Assembly (NCBI GenBank): GCA_963922205.1
Contig: CAWUHX010000078.1
Location: forward strand, 248,001 to 312,000
Direction: 5' to 3'
DNA: 64,000 nucleotides
From: Romanomermis culicivorax
Taxonomy: Eukaryota; Nematoda; Enoplea; Mermithida; Mermithidae
Shown here: piece by piece, positions 10,099-22,973 of the stretch
Numbering within the stretch: position 1 is the stretch's first letter
Layout: each line of letters starts with the position of its first letter
Translations under genes and position numbers: made by a program
The notes under the pieces: generated by a model
Told to the model about the DNA's origin: nothing
The model's input: only the letters and a program-made list of their open reading frames with translations
Databases searched by the model: none

Positions 10099-11681
10099 AT
10101 GGATCCCTTGGAAATTTTGATAGCAGATAAAACACACAGGTAAATCTGTATAAGACATGACGATCATTTCATGATATAGAAATTTGCATATTACGTCATG
10201 ATTTCAGGGCACTTTTGGTCGATTATTTGTTGCATTTTTTCAAAGATTTCGAACCGATAACACAATCTTTGCATTTGGATTATAACGAAGCGAAAGCTTT
10301 TTTCGACGATTTGGTGGACGAAAGCTTGAGGGACCCTGTTTCGTTTGTTGTTTTCAGCGAAAAACGGGAATTGATTGCTTGCCGCTTGAACACTATTTGT
10401 GAATTTGATACAACAAGTGAGGCTAATTAATGTGCAAGTAAATTAAATCTATGTACAAATGCAAGGCGATTTCAACTACTAAATAATGATTTTCTCCTGG
10501 GATGTGCATAAAAAATTTGTTAAAGCTACAAGTTAGTGAATACCTTGATCAATGAGGCTGGATAGGCGCGCCATCGTGGAAAGTTATTGTTTTCGGCAGT
10601 AAAAAGACACAGTCGGCATACTTGTACTCATAGCCAAATGACCTATTTAGGCTAAATTTTTTTTGGTTTATCTAAAAATTTTTTTACGTTTTAGACAACT
10701 GGCTAAAAAATTTGAGTGCCCTTTGTTTTAGCCATTGGCTAAATTTTTTTTGCCCACTTTGGCCATTTGGCTAAAGACTTCGTGCTAAAGAACTTGTGCT
10801 ATGTTCAAGTTACTAGATATTATATTAGTGAAAGTCTGCACAAAAAGCGAATATACTAGCCTGAAACTTGTAGAGCTACAAGTTATTAAAAATTGTACAT
10901 AAAAGTTAATCGATATTTCCAAAGGCCAAGTAAGAGCATAGATTTTCATTTCAGTAGACTTTTAGCTAAGTTGCCGACCTGTAATGTTCACCTTGTGGCT
11001 GTGGGTTTTTTTAAAACCCACTTGCAGCTAGTTGTTAGGTCTATTATTTTTTTATGCAACAGAACCCGTGTTTGTCGGAAAGTGTTACTCATTGCAGGCG
11101 GAAATTTCATCAACAAATTTCAACCGAACACCAATGCTTATTCCCTCAAAGCATTGAAAATTTTGAATTTTCTCGACCAATTGTTTGACTTTGACATCCG
11201 TAAATGGTTGGACGAATTCATAGTATTCGATAATAAACAGGAGAATGATCATGTGGTCAAACTTTTGAAATTCGTTACAGTATCGGTTAGAGCAGATTAT
11301 CAACGGAAAGGTGAGTTCAATTTTCAAATTTTCAGAAACAGCTCAAGCTGTAGCAACCGTGTAAGGCCGTCTATATCTGTATTTTGTTCGTTTACTGATC
11401 ATGTTATGGAAATTGTACTACAATGTGAATAATTTTGAGCTTTGACTTTAGGCATAGCGAAAATCCTCATCGACAAAAGCGTGAATTTAGGACGAACTAT
11501 GGGCTGCCGCGCCGTTTTGGTCACAGCAACGGCCTCCAAGTCGCAAAATTTGTTCGAAAAGATGGGATTTCGAGTCATAAGAGAGGTAGAACACGAACGT
11601 TTCGTTGACGAGACAGAAGGTCGTATATTCAACTGCGAAGACGGGACTTTTTGTGGAAAACTGATGTTCAAAATAATGTAG
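10099..11681 (+). CDS. Arylalkylamine N-acetyltransferase-like GNAT protein (four exons)
   Basis: Four exons fit with correct GT-AG borders and phases: 10,099-10,139, 10,208-10,416, 11,098-11,310 and 11,452-11,681 (693 bp, 230 residues plus stop). This is the usual length of insect AANAT-like proteins. The N-terminus has the family pattern LVDYLLHFFKDFEPITQSL. The acetyl-CoA-binding motif SVRADYQRKGIAKILI follows at about residues 147-162, with its glycine encoded across the last intron, then ATASKSQNLFEKMGFRV (the motif B region). In the known family such enzymes transfer acetyl from acetyl-CoA to amines such as dopamine; the substrate here is inferred only. The start is the ATG that keeps exon 1 in phase. 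Intron 2 (681 bp) carries repeat-like DNA. A 62-codon frame just upstream (9,837-10,025) is not needed. Confidence 0.85.
10633..10776. repeat. Small inverted-repeat element in GNAT intron 2
   Basis: The ends tagccaaatg and catttggcta are perfect 10-bp inverted repeats, and ggctaaa recurs several times between them beside T-runs. No target duplication is clear. A wider 12-bp direct repeat, agctacaagtta, lies at about 10,525 and 10,874 and could mark the edges of a larger insert. Confidence 0.35.
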
Positions 11682-11759
11682 AAATGTGATTTGTGAATCA
11701 TGGCTGTACGTCAACATACAATTGGAAATGCATACGTATGTTATTGGGTAAAATGTCAT

Positions 11760-12070
11760 AACAATGCCCCCTCAGAAGTCATATTGTGACCCCCAGATTT
11801 TCCAAATTCTGGAATGATTGAAATGGGGCTAGCCATAGGAACCCTGGTCGAAAAAACTGAAAAGGTCAATTTTTTGGCGGAAATCGTCAGTTTTGAACAA
11901 AAAACGTTCAAAAGCGTCGATTTTTTCTTTGCTTCGGAGAATAAATACATATTTTCATGGCTTAGACAAAAATTTTTTGAACTGTTTTTCAGAGTCTTTG
12001 GGCCGAAAAATTGATTCCGTTCTTTCAAAGAACCCCGTAAAATTTTGGGAAATTGATGATTCCCCTTCCC
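11760..12070 (-). repeat. Dispersed repeat family E, copy 2 (inverted)
   Basis: On the minus strand the sequence reads 'gggttcctatggctagcc', 'ggaaaatctggggg' and 'gttcaaaaaatttttgtc…atgaaaatatgtatt', matching 1-330 and 62,265-62,560. It begins about 80 bp after the GNAT stop codon. The minus frame of 105 codons through it is a product of the repeat. Confidence 0.5.
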
Positions 12071-12074
12071 CAAG

Positions 12075-12700
12075 ACTTCGGAGCTCCATTACTTGTAAGA
12101 GATAGAGAGCTTTATTCTGTTCAACTAAATCAAGTTCATGTACATTATTTCAAAGCTTTTATCCAATAGTATTGGATGAACAAGTACAAAATGATGAAGA
12201 GAAAACAATTAAAAACACGAATGATATGAAACATGAAATGAAAAAGAAAGAAACAAAAATTTTCATGTTTCCCTGTATGTTGGTGATGTCTATCACACAC
12301 TCAACCTCTATATAGGATACTCAACTGATTCACTGGTTTCTGCCATTCAGAATATTTGTTGAGCCTTGTTCCGGATGGCAACCTAAACAAAGCTGACAAA
12401 TAGTGCTAAGGCTCGGTGCCACCTACTGGTGGTCCACCGGATCACCATGCAAGACTGATAAAGCTAAAAAAAAATTTACCAAGAAGGAATAGCATCGAAA
12501 ATTGATGAAAATTTGTTTTTTCAATTGGTTGTTGGTGTAGAAAAGTGGCTTCGGCTTTTTTTTCTCTGTGAAAAATTTAAATGCCAACCTATATTACTGC
12601 CTTGTAGTTTCTTTTTGCATCATTTTTTGCTGGGTTATGATATAGTGTCAACGTCGCCTTGTGTTTTTCCATGAGAAATTTTCGCCAGGCCTGAGCAAAT
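12075..12700. other. Noncoding stretch upstream of the LINE
   Basis: No gene is recognised. It includes a GC-richer patch (about 12,355-12,460; 'ctcggtgccacctactggtggtcc') followed by an A-run at about 12,466-12,474, which could be the 3' end of an old retroposon. The promoter and 5' untranslated part of the LINE probably lie in the last 100-200 bp, but its 5' border is not defined. Confidence 0.35.
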
Positions 12701-12738
12701 TTTGTCGGACGTTTTCTACATTATTTTTATATTGAAAT

Positions 12739-13359
12739 ATGGCTAAACGAACGGGCAGCAATGTTGTACCTCTAAGAAATTCGAAACGGCAAAAGTTAGA
12801 TGATCGAATCAACAGCAATGAAAAAACGTCCGTTGAAGATCGAGTCGAGTCATTAGAGTGAAGAATCAAATCAGTTGAACGAATCGTCCGGAAATCAGTT
12901 GGGTGGTTCTTCAACTTTCCGACAGATACATACAAAATCAATATCAAGTCAACAGCAGAACAAAAACAGCAGGATATTCGTCGTTTTATATCTGAAAAAA
13001 TGGCGATGGTGGACGAAGAAGTTGACTTGCTAAAGATCGACTGGATTGGCGTTTTTCCAAACAAAAAAGGCGTCCAATGTCAGGTAAAAGTCGTCTTCGG
13101 GAGTTGGGAACACAAACAAAAAGTAGCGATCCACGCCAAAAATCTAGCAAATTTTAACAAAACTAGAAAACCTCCAATGAGAGACGATTTGACAAGGAAA
13201 CAACGTCAAGAAAAACGGGAAAAATTCGCCAAAAAAAATTATTGCAACAGTGAGTTTTTTTTTGTTTCTTGTTGTTTTTTTTCCTGTTCTGGGTTAATGT
13301 GTAAACTAATCTTTCTTTCTTTTTCCGTCATATTTTTTCTTGCTGTTTTAACATGTTAA
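12739..13359 (+). pseudogene. LINE ORF1 (L1-type RNA-binding protein), one stop
   Basis: From ATG 12,739 the frame reads a basic N-terminus, then a coiled-coil-like stretch (SVEDRVESLE, then RIKSVERIV), then an RRM-like core (LLKIDWIGVFPNKKG, QVKVVFGSWEHKQKVAI), then the L1 C-terminal signature RDDLTRKQRQEKREK. In the family this protein coats the LINE RNA. One TGA interrupts the frame at about 12,859-12,861. The last 35 or so codons before 13,359 are hydrophobic and probably lie beyond the real end, which should fall near 13,250. Confidence 0.65.
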
Positions 13360-13619
13360 TAAAAATATTCAAGGGTAGAAATAAAATGGTTGTAAATTTG
13401 GCATCACCTTGAAGTGATGCATACTTCATGCCCTTCGGGGTTTAAATTAATTGTTACCTATGCGCCTCAAGCTTCGGCTTGCAGGTTTTCAATCTTCATC
13501 AAGTAGCAGCTTGTAAACTTGAAACAAGAAATTTCATTTTTATAAAATTTCAACAACTAATCTTCTATTTCTAAAAAAGGAAAACCAATTTTTTGGAGAT
13601 ACAAAACACAGGTGAAAAA

Positions 13620-16600
13620 AAAATCTACAAAAAATTAGTAAATGGCCCAGCAAATGGACACAATTTTTTCTTTGTCTTATGTCATATAAATTAACCTTAA
13701 ACAATACATTTGTACATGAAGTCCAAAGAGTGAAAACAGACAACAATGGTAGATATGTGTTTTTAGAATTAAAAATTGATGGACAACTGTCTGTTTTGGT
13801 GAATGTGAATGCACTGGTGCTTGAGAAAGAACAACTGAATTTTTTCAATGAACTCTTTGTTGACTTGAAAGATTTTAACATGAAAGACGGATCAGTAATT
13901 ATGGGTGGAGACTTCAATGTCACCTTAAATGAGAAACTAGACAAAGTAGGAGCAAAAGAAAGGACCACAAAAAAACGTTCATTAGCAAAAGTATTGGAAT
14001 GTATCTCGAAGCTTTATCTAGTGGATGTCTATAGAGCTATGAATCCCTCCAAAAAAGTTATTCCTGGAGTCTGTCAAATCAAATCAAAGTGTAAAGTGTC
14101 GTCTAGATTATTTTTTCATCTCTGAAGAAATTGTTACTTAAGTAAGTGATTGCAGCATCATTAGTCGACTACCTTCAGACCACAAGGCTGTCATGTGTCA
14201 GCTAGTAGGAAATCTTTACAGGAAAAGAGGTCCAGGTTTCTGGCACTTCAATAACACTCTAAAGGATAACCATAATTACAAGCAACTGCTGGAAGAAATA
14301 ATAAAAGAAGCACTTGCAGACTGTAAAAATTTGGAAAATGATAATCCAGTAATTACATGGGAACATGTTAAATACAAAATAAAAAATAAAACTATTATAT
14401 ACTGCAAGGAAATTTTAAAAAAGAGAAAGAACCAAGAAATTGCTTTGAGGACAGAATTACAGTCACTACAGAGCCAAATAGATAACCTAGATGTTGGTGG
14501 AAACCAAGAAAGATATAATGTTGTAAATGCAGAACTCCAAGAAATTATGGAGACGAAAATAGCTTTTTCAATGGAGAAAACAAAATTAAGGTGGAATCTA
14601 AAAGGAGAAAAGCCAAACAAATATTTTTTGAACATGGAGAAAAGAAACTATAATAAAAAACATTAGCAGTTTACAAGATGCACAAGGAAACGTTATGACT
14701 GTCCCTCAAGAAATAATGAATAGACTACATGGTTTCTACAATAAACTGTACCAAAAAAGAAACTTCGCCCAAATCGTTCAGGAGAATTTTTTCGAAAAAG
14801 CAAAACATAAATATGAGCAGATAACAAATGAGACCAAAGAATATGTGGAAAGAGACATAAGTACTGTAGAGTACCATGAAGTGGTTCAAAGCATGAAAAA
14901 TGGTAAGTCTCCCAGAGATGATGGTCTCATGGTAGAATTTTACAAAACATACTGGGAGTTGGTAAGAGTGCCTTTAATGGAATCTTTGAACTACATTCTT
15001 GAAAATGGAGCTCTGGATGATTCCCAGAGGAGAAGTATAACAACATTAATTCCAAAACCTGGAAAAGACCTAGGTGATGTGTTCAACTGGCGTCCAATAT
15101 CTCTGCTGAATGTAGATTATAAAATTCTAGCAAAAGTACTAGCAAATAGACTAAAAAAGACATTAGTCAAAATCATACATGAAGATCAAAAAGGTTTTAT
15201 GCCAGACAGATATATTGGTGAAAATATAAGGTACATACTGGATATCATTGATCACTGTAAAGAAACAGGAAAAGCAGGGTATCTGGTTTCTCTTGATAGA
15301 AAAAGCATTTGATTCATTGGATTGGAGCTTCATGATTAATTCATTGAGGAAGTTCAATTTCAGCGAGAAATTCTGCAATTGGATAAATACACTATATAAT
15401 GGAGCTGAAGCGGTGGTACAAAATGCAGGTTTCTCAACCAAGTGATTCAAACTACGAAGACGCGTCCCTCAAGGATGTCCTCTCTCACCGTACATCTGCA
15501 TATGTGCAATGGATCTTTTAGCTATAAATCTACGTGAATCAAAAGAATATAAAAGGTTGGAAATTAAAAGTGAAACCCCTAAAGTTTCAATGTATGCTGA
15601 TGACACTACAATTCTAGTTGAGGATGAAAAAGACATGGAAAATGCTATCTCAATATTGAACAAATTTACTGACGTCTCAGGTTTGAAGGTTAATCTGGAC
15701 AAGACACAAATACTGGGATTACCAGAAAATTGTAGCAGAGAAACACGTCTATGTAAATGCCCGGTCAAAGATGTACTAAAAATACTGGGTATACACTTCT
15801 CCTACAATGACGAGTTCATGAACATAAAAAGCTTTGGTGAAAAAATTACGAAATGTCAGAGAAAATGTGAAATATGAAAGTCCCGAGGGTTAACGTTCTT
15901 TGGAAAAGTCACAGCGTGGAACTGCTTAATCATGTCCACATTAAACTACGATTTTATAAATCTGCCAGTGGGTAAGGAAATTGTGAGAGAACTAAAAAAA
16001 TGCAGCAGAACTTCATGTAGAATGGATCGAAACCGAAAATAAAATCCACAGTAATGATACAGAATTATGAAAATAGTGGTATAAAGATGCCAGATGTGCA
16101 AATTTCAGTCACAGCTCTCAAATCAAAATGGATCAAGAGGCTAGTAAATCATCCTGGTAAGTGGAGTGAGTTAGGAACACGTGAGCTAGCGAAGGTGGGA
16201 AGATTGGCAGAACTGATTCAATCGAATTTTTCCACAAGCAAATTAAAAATATACTTGTCACCCTTTTACACAGAAGTACTTGACACTTTTCAATACATTC
16301 CCATTAGCAATACGCTCGAGATTACTTCACCTGCTGAAGTTATTCTACAAAGAATAAATAACAACAGATGTGTGTCAATAGACAAGAAATCTATCTTCTT
16401 ACCGAATATACAAGCAACGAAATTTAACTACTTATATTATTGATTGGAAGATGGATGGTCCATCAAAAGCTATGAGAAATTAAGAGTGAAGGAATCAAAA
16501 CTAGCTGGATGGACTATGCTAAAGTAATTTTTGCCATACCTAAACAATGGAAACAGTTTCTAAACAGATATCAAACATCTTGGAGTGAATTTGAATACAA

Positions 16601-17136
16601 TATACAATCCTTCAATATTAATGACCTAGATAAAGCAAAAAAACACATGATTGAAGCAAAAAAAAGTATCCCAAAAGGAGAACAAGCTTGGAGAAAAAAA
16701 CTACAACTTTCAGTAGGAAGGGATTTTGACGATTCTTGGAAAATTCTGAGCACACTCAAAGTTGGCAACAAATATAAGCCAGTTCAGAACTCTCCACGAC
16801 CTACTGATTACCCCTTACCTGCATACAAAATATAAAATGCAGGTATCAGGCAAATGCCAACACTGTGACGAAAAAGCAGATATACTACACATACTTGCAG
16901 AATGTCCTGTAGTAAAAATATTTTGGAATGATGTAGAGCATGCTGTGAGAAAGTCTGTAGAACCAAATTTCAGATTTGAAAAAACCGACATAATCTTAGG
17001 AACCAAACTGCCAGAAAATAACATAATGTCAAACGTTATAAATATTCTGATAATTTTTACAAAATTTCACATGTACAAAGTTGCAAATACAACAAAGCAA
17101 TTATGCTTTGAACACTTTAAAAATGACCTTAGCTGA
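13620..17136 (+). pseudogene. LINE ORF2 (endonuclease-reverse transcriptase), decayed
   Basis: Open blocks at 13,679-14,125, 14,193-14,666, 14,695-15,312, 15,248-15,445, 15,509-15,877, 16,054-16,443, 16,509-16,835 and 16,762-17,136 lie in all three frames, so frameshifts and stops are numerous. The endonuclease's C-terminal half is visible (VIMGGDFNVTLNEKLD); its N-terminal active-site region is missing. RT motifs are clear: RRSITTLIPKPGKDLG, FNWRPISLLNVDYKILA, HEDQKGFMPDRYIGEN, FDSLDW and the catalytic YADDTT. The last block carries the C..C…H…C motif CQHCDEKADILHILAEC seen near LINE C-termini. Confidence 0.8.
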
Positions 17137-17374
17137 TTCCTAAAGGTTTTGGATCATCGTGCATATTAAGCAGAAAAATCTATCCTGGAACTCGTGATGT
17201 CATAAAATGGAAAACTACTCAACAAATCAAAAATGCCATAGAGCCACCCCTTAGCCTCAAGGGTAAGTAGTACTATGAATATTTTGTTTTTGTGTTTCCT
17301 TTGCATGTGTACTAAATACTTCATTTGTATGATATGTAATTATTCTAAATAAAACTCTTCTTCGAAAAAAAATT

Positions 17375-17931
17375 GGTGAGAAATTTACCATATAACAAAA
17401 GCGTCTTATGGATTGTTGCAACTGATATTCCAGCAACAAAAAATCTATCGAATTTAAGATGGATACGCCAGAACTGTAATTCAAATAGCGATTATTCTTT
17501 TGTCGACGTTTCATTGCTAGAGTTATTCAGATTATTTTATTTTGAAAATGATTTGATACTACAAAAATAAGTTTAAAAACTACCATCTCTAATTTGATTA
17601 TTTTCTTTCGGTATAGAATAGTGACAACAAATGACAGATTTTGAATTAAAAGTCGTGCAGCGACAGCAATCGCCAGACTTGAAAAATAGAAAATCATAAA
17701 TTTACATACAATTTTTTTTATTCAATTGCAACTTTATTCGATGCAATTTTATTAATGTTAAGTACAAACGGGTAATAATCTGATGTTAAAATTTCACGCG
17801 TCTAAATTTTCTGCAATAAAATTGCACGAATCGCAACTCACAGGATCAGAAAAAATGCGACTTTCTGATTCCTCTAGCTAAATCTGTGCGTTGGGAGGTA
17901 TGGTAGGAGTACTACACCTACCAGGCCTGGT
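17375..17931. other. Noncoding spacer between LINE and Polinton
   Basis: AT-rich sequence with no recognisable gene or repeat. It ends at the left target duplication of the Polinton (ggatgc, 17,932-17,937). Confidence 0.4.
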
Positions 17932-17937
17932 GGATGC
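17932..17937. repeat. Left 6-bp target duplication of the Polinton
   Basis: The sequence ggatgc directly precedes the terminal AGTAGTAAGG. Its partner gtatgc at 36,907-36,912 differs at one base. Confidence 0.7.
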
Positions 17938-19266
17938 AGTAGTAAGGCCAGCCCGTATAGGTCATACGCTTAAGGATACTCCTATCTTTTGTGTATGACC
18001 TATAATTTGTCATTTTTGGTCGATTTATAGGTCGTACAGTAAACATATATGGACGACTTTTGGTGGATTTACAGGTCGTACAGTAAACATATACGGTCAA
18101 TTTCTTCGTCGATTTATAGGTTGTACGGTTAAGTATACAGGTTTTAGAGTTACCATATTAGTGGAATTACAGTAATTTTTCGATTATGGTGATAGTAGAA
18201 TTAGGGTAATAGATGTGTTACTGTAGATGAAAAAGGAAAATTGATGATGAATGGAAAATGGAAAAAGGAAAACTAAAATGAACAAAAATGGAAAAAGAAA
18301 TAAAAAGAGATCGTGTGTAAAAACGGCTTCCCCTCTGGGAAGAGGAAGCCCTTCAAAAATTTGCACCCCGGCCCCCCTTTGTCAAAAGGGTGCCACCTGC
18401 AGGTGTAAATATGTTTCAGAGGTCCCATTTCTGAACGATCGTTCAAGTCAACAAATGTCAGAATGGTCAAACTGGTCAGTAATGGTCTATTTAATGAGTA
18501 AAATCTCGAGAGAGTCAATACGCGATGAAACATTATCCTTACGGGTGCATGCGTATAAAGTTTGATGTTCTGCCAAAAAATGACCAAGAAGGTCTTTTAT
18601 AAAAAATGACCAGAGCGAGCTGATCATAAAAAGCATGTAAGACAAATAAGGTCTTTTATAGAAAATGACCAGAACGAGCAGATCGTAAAAAGCATGTAGA
18701 AAATTTGGAGAGTTGATGTACGGTTAAGCATACAGATTCAGGAGTTATCGTAATAGTAGAATTATGGTAATTTTTCTATTATGGTAATAGAGGAATTAGA
18801 GTAATAGATGTGTTACTGTAGATGAAAAAGGAAAACTGAAATGAACAAAAAATGAAACAGAATTAAAAAACGATCATGTGTAAAAATGGCTTCTCCCGTG
18901 GGCAGAAGAAGCCTTCCAAAAATTTGCGCCCCTGGACCCCCTTTGACAAAAGGGCGCCACCTGCAGGCATAAATATGCTTGGAGGCCCCATTCCTGAATG
19001 ATCGTTCAAGTCAATCTCAAACGGACAAATTGGTCAGTAATGGTCTGTTTAATGAGAAAAATCTCGGGAGAGTCAATACACGATGAAACATTATCTTTAC
19101 AGGTGCATGCGTATAAATTTTGATTGACTGCCAAAATGATCAAGAAGGTCTTTTATAAAAAATGACCAAAACAAAATGGTCGTAAAAAGCGTGTAGAAAA
19201 TTTGGAGAGTTGAAAAAATCTTCACATATCAAAAAGAAAAAATTTTTAATTCGATGCAACATTCTA
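17938..19266 (+). repeat. Polinton left terminal inverted repeat
   Basis: This is the reverse complement of 35,608-36,906. The outer 180 bp carry short repeats of the form 'gaty.ataggtcrtac.gtaaacatata'. The remainder holds a module of about 500-600 bp twice in tandem (about 18,122-18,718 and 18,719-19,215), each starting gtacggttaag and including 'ccacctgcaggtgtaaatatg' in part and 'ggtcttttataaaaaatgacc'. The second, inner module is the shorter one. The inner border is set where similarity to the right end stops, after 'gcaacattcta'. Confidence 0.9.
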
Positions 19267-19280
19267 CTTTATTGTAAAAA

Positions 19281-22200
19281 TCATTTAGTCCAACCATAAG
19301 GAAATGTACAAAAATTACGTTTCAAAATACGTTTATCATATACTATACGCAATTTTTTCAAAGTTTTACGAGTAACAACTTTAGGATCTTGCTGACGCTC
19401 TATACGGAGGCTATGTACGTCTACTTCTTTTCCATTGTTTTTTACAAAAGCAAAAACCATTCCACGAAGTGAATAAAAATTAACTTTTTTCATAGTATCT
19501 GATGACAAAGTGATACCACGGACTTTGATTACGTGACGGTATTGGTCTGTAGATGGACTGTACAACCTGTAGGCGTAATTTTTAGGACCTCCACTGACAA
19601 ATTCGGTAATGTAAGATCCAGAACTATATTCACGTAACTCGTCAGTCATTTCACCAAGACACGAACCAGTGGGTACCTGATATTGTTGTTTGTCAACTGC
19701 TGACAGGTAAATAATACTATCCGTGTAAAAATACAATACTCGACTTTTTAATCGCTCAATGTAAGAATATAACTTTAGTCGAGCTTGAGCCGTTGTATAA
19801 GCTGCAATAACGGCATTAGTATTTCCCATGACTTCCGCAAAATCATCATGTTGACAATATGTTGTTGACACCAATTGTTCATTGATTAGTCTAACATTCT
19901 TAATAATGTTGGCCACATTCATCACAAGTTCAAAATATTCTTTGGGTGCATTGTGGATAACAGTCTTATCCATATTGTTTCGTTGACCAAACTAAAAAAC
20001 ATAAAAATAATTAAATGAAATACAAAAAACTATGCAAAGTTACTTTTCCCCAGAAAGAATTTAGCATTAATTTCGCCAAAGCCCTCTTTCCAGGATTTTT
20101 TAAAATTTTTGAAGAATCCAATGAAATATTCTCATGATTGTAGACCTCCATTTCGTATTCACGTTTTTGCTCATCTGTCTGAGCTTTAGCAGGGTAGCCT
20201 TCACTCTCCTATAAAAATTACAATCAAATTCTGTCACATTTACATAATATAAAACTTACTAGTTTCATTTTCATAAAGGTATTGACGTATTGAGTAAATA
20301 AACCACCAGTGGGGTTTTTGGTTGGATGATATTGCTCAATATTATCATAATGCCAAACCTCAAAAATCTTGAGGATCTAAAACAAAAATAATATACATAG
20401 AAAAAGAACCATTACAGTAACAATATACCTTATATCCCTTCTCTAAGGCTTTATATAATTCTATCGTAACCCATGTACCATCTAATGCTCTGTCTTGGTC
20501 CTTAGGCTCGCATGTGGTCTTTTGTGGATCATGCGTGCAAGTTTTGCATAAAGGAAACAATAATTTACCACCATGTCGATACGGTAAAACAGGATGTAAG
20601 AGTTTGGGAGGTGGTAAAACCATACACTTGATTAACCCCTCATAAGGCTGTGACATTGAGCTGACCTCTTCAAAATCTTCAGTAAAGATTTTTGGATGAC
20701 CTGTAGGGTATTTCCCATATTTGTTGACAAATGGGTATAAACTGCATACATCTACATAATTGATCTTTTCTGCAGGTGTACCATCTTCATTGTACTTAAT
20801 TTTATGATACAGTTTTACAGCATTAGTGCGACCGCCAAAGAAAGCTAAAACAAGAAAACTTTTGACAAAATAAAAAAGAACAATTCAAGATTTTACCTTC
20901 TCGAGGATTTATAGGTTCAGGTATTTTGATTGTATCAAAAAATGTTTTCATTTCGTGATCTGAGTGAAGTTGTTGTAAGAGTTTGCATTCCCACATTTCA
21001 ACTACGCTATAACCGAGTGATTGAAGTTCCATAGCCCAATTAAAAGTGCGTTCATATGCATCGACTGCTTTTGTATTATTATCAGCTGTTAATTGATATC
21101 TATTTTTCATACATTTAGGGCAACCATGCCAATAAAAACCGTAAAATTCATAAATTGTGGTGTCTTAATGAGCAAACATATAGATATTAAAATTTCAAAA
21201 ATTTAAACAAAATTACCTGATAAACCATCAACTTTGTATCTTCCAATTTGAACTTCACCACCATTAAGTTTATGTCGAATATACAGTTTTTAATTTTTAT
21301 GGGCTAACCATTTCAGCCATTTTAAGGCTATAACAGACTGTCTTTCTTCTTTACCGTAACCTTTGTATGGTATTACACCAATAGTATTTGGCTTCAAAAA
21401 TAAACATCGGAAAACTAAGTTGCAAGTACTAGCAATGGTTATTGAATTTTCAAAAGGATCAACATTTGTTTCTTCCATAAAAATATCGCAAAAGTTCATA
21501 CAACATTGTCCTAAAACTTGCACATCGCTACGACAGTAGTCAAGTAACTCACTATCAAAATTAAATTGACAACCCTAAACAATGATGCATTTAAATGCAA
21601 AACTTTATACTTTTGCAAACTTACTGCTTCAAGCTTTCGATTATACCACTCCAGAAATGTGGCACGAGCCGTAGGTTTCATAGCATTGTAACCGTACATG
21701 TCGGGTGATGGATATGAGCCAATATATCCGTAATTTTCTTTTCTATTAAAGAAATGAGGGAAATATCCTTTACATATTTCACTTATTCCAAATGTTTTCG
21801 GTAAAGCCGCCAAAGGCATTGGAAGAAAGTTCAGAGAATCAATAATTTTTATTGACCCTACTTTGATACACATCAACTCTAAACCTAAAATAAAAAAATA
21901 AATAGATGAAAATGAAAATGAAAAACTATAAACAATTTAATTCACCCTTATTAATGATATGTAGTTTATGATGTCCATTACGATACAAAAACTGCATTAT
22001 AAATTGTCCATCGAATCCTTGAGAATTATGCGCTATTGCTGTAATGTTTTTCATACCTTTTGCAAAAAGGTATTCGCAGAAATCATTTAGACATGTAGAG
22101 CCTTTGAAAATACGCTCGTGTTGACTGCATGCATCACAGTGAAAATTTCCCTCGTTTTGATGACACTGATCGCATACAGTATGGACAACACATAAATTTG

Positions 22201-22973
22201 GTTCATGTTCGAACACATCCCCTAATTCGGTTTGTCGTAGAATTTTTTCCTGCGTAGTCTCAAAATCATAAAAAACAAATTTTTGATTAACAGGACACTT
22301 ATCAGTAATTCCTGTTTCATTATCATCTAGACACTCATCCTCATCAACATTTGTTTCAAATATATCTTCTTCCTCTTCAATTTGTTCGCTACCAACAGGT
22401 TGCATAAAACATAAATACCCTAAAATTAAAAATTTTCATATAAAATAAAATAAAATAAAATAATTATACCGTAGCTAATACCTTTTTAGGTACACTTTTA
22501 TTGCATGCATTTAAATCATCCATATGTTCAGTATTACGAAAGTTCACAGAGTACTCGCGACCTTCGGTATTAAAACGCCTAATATTTACGGTACTGGGTT
22601 GACCTAGTTCGAAAAAATCATCCGCGACAAAAGATGCATTCGTTACACCTCCACTACCCCCAACACCACCACCACCACGGCCACCAATTTGAGCTGCTTC
22701 GTAAATTTCTTCCTCATCAGAACTGTAAGGCGTATAACTTTTGTATTGATCATCTTCATCATCATCATAATCTAAAACAGTTCCTTCTTCTTCTTCTTCC
22801 AAAATATTATTATTATTATCAAGTGTTTCTTGTTCTTCTTCTTTCTCAGAGGTAATATTCTCTGAAGACTCATTCACGATCGTTTCATCGTCTTCATCAG
22901 AAGTAATATCTTCTGAAATTTCCATAGGCATGTCGTCTTTGTCCGAAGTAATATCCTCGTAAATAGGTTTCAT
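19281..22973 (-). pseudogene. Polinton protein-primed DNA polymerase B (fossil)
   Basis: The family B polymerase that copies the element by protein priming occupies the left third, on the minus strand. Reading leftward, it has an acidic low-complexity N-terminal region (22,464-22,973); a 3'-5' exonuclease region with FYDFETTQE and AHNSQGFDGQF (about 21,926-22,405); further exonuclease-to-palm sequence (about 20,823-21,876); a palm motif A-like VDVCSLYPFVN (about 20,725-20,760); and a final block with motif C-like FYTDSIIYL (about 19,700). The gene is spread over several blocks with short gaps of about 50-100 bp, some bounded like introns; Polinton genes can carry introns. It runs divergently from the ATPase and capsid side and stops just inside the left inverted repeat. 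Fossil status is likely. Confidence 0.85.

Larger units (their letters stand above)
12700..17374 (+). mobile_element. Decayed LINE of the Tx1/L1 type
   Basis: A two-ORF non-LTR retrotransposon of about 4.7 kb. ORF1 (about 12,739-13,250) has an L1-like layout. ORF2 runs from about 13,620 to 17,136 and holds endonuclease, reverse transcriptase and a cysteine-rich tail. The 3' end has AATAAA at about 17,349 followed by an A-run at about 17,365-17,372. The RT wording (IPKPGKDL, WRPISLLNVDYKILAK, YADDTTI) is that of the Tx1/L1 clade. ORF2 is open only in blocks that lie in all three frames, so the copy is inactive. No convincing target duplication was found. Confidence 0.8.

Noticed and set aside
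12472-17390. aaatttacca at 12,472-12,481 and 17,381-17,390 as the target duplication of the LINE
   Set aside because: The right copy is separated from the A-run by about 8 bases, and the 5' end of the element is not defined there. The motif is AT-rich and could match by chance.
18251-18565. 104-codon frames in both Polinton ends
   Set aside because: The frames occur in the duplicated end modules on opposite strands and encode nothing recognisable. They arise from the repeat itself.
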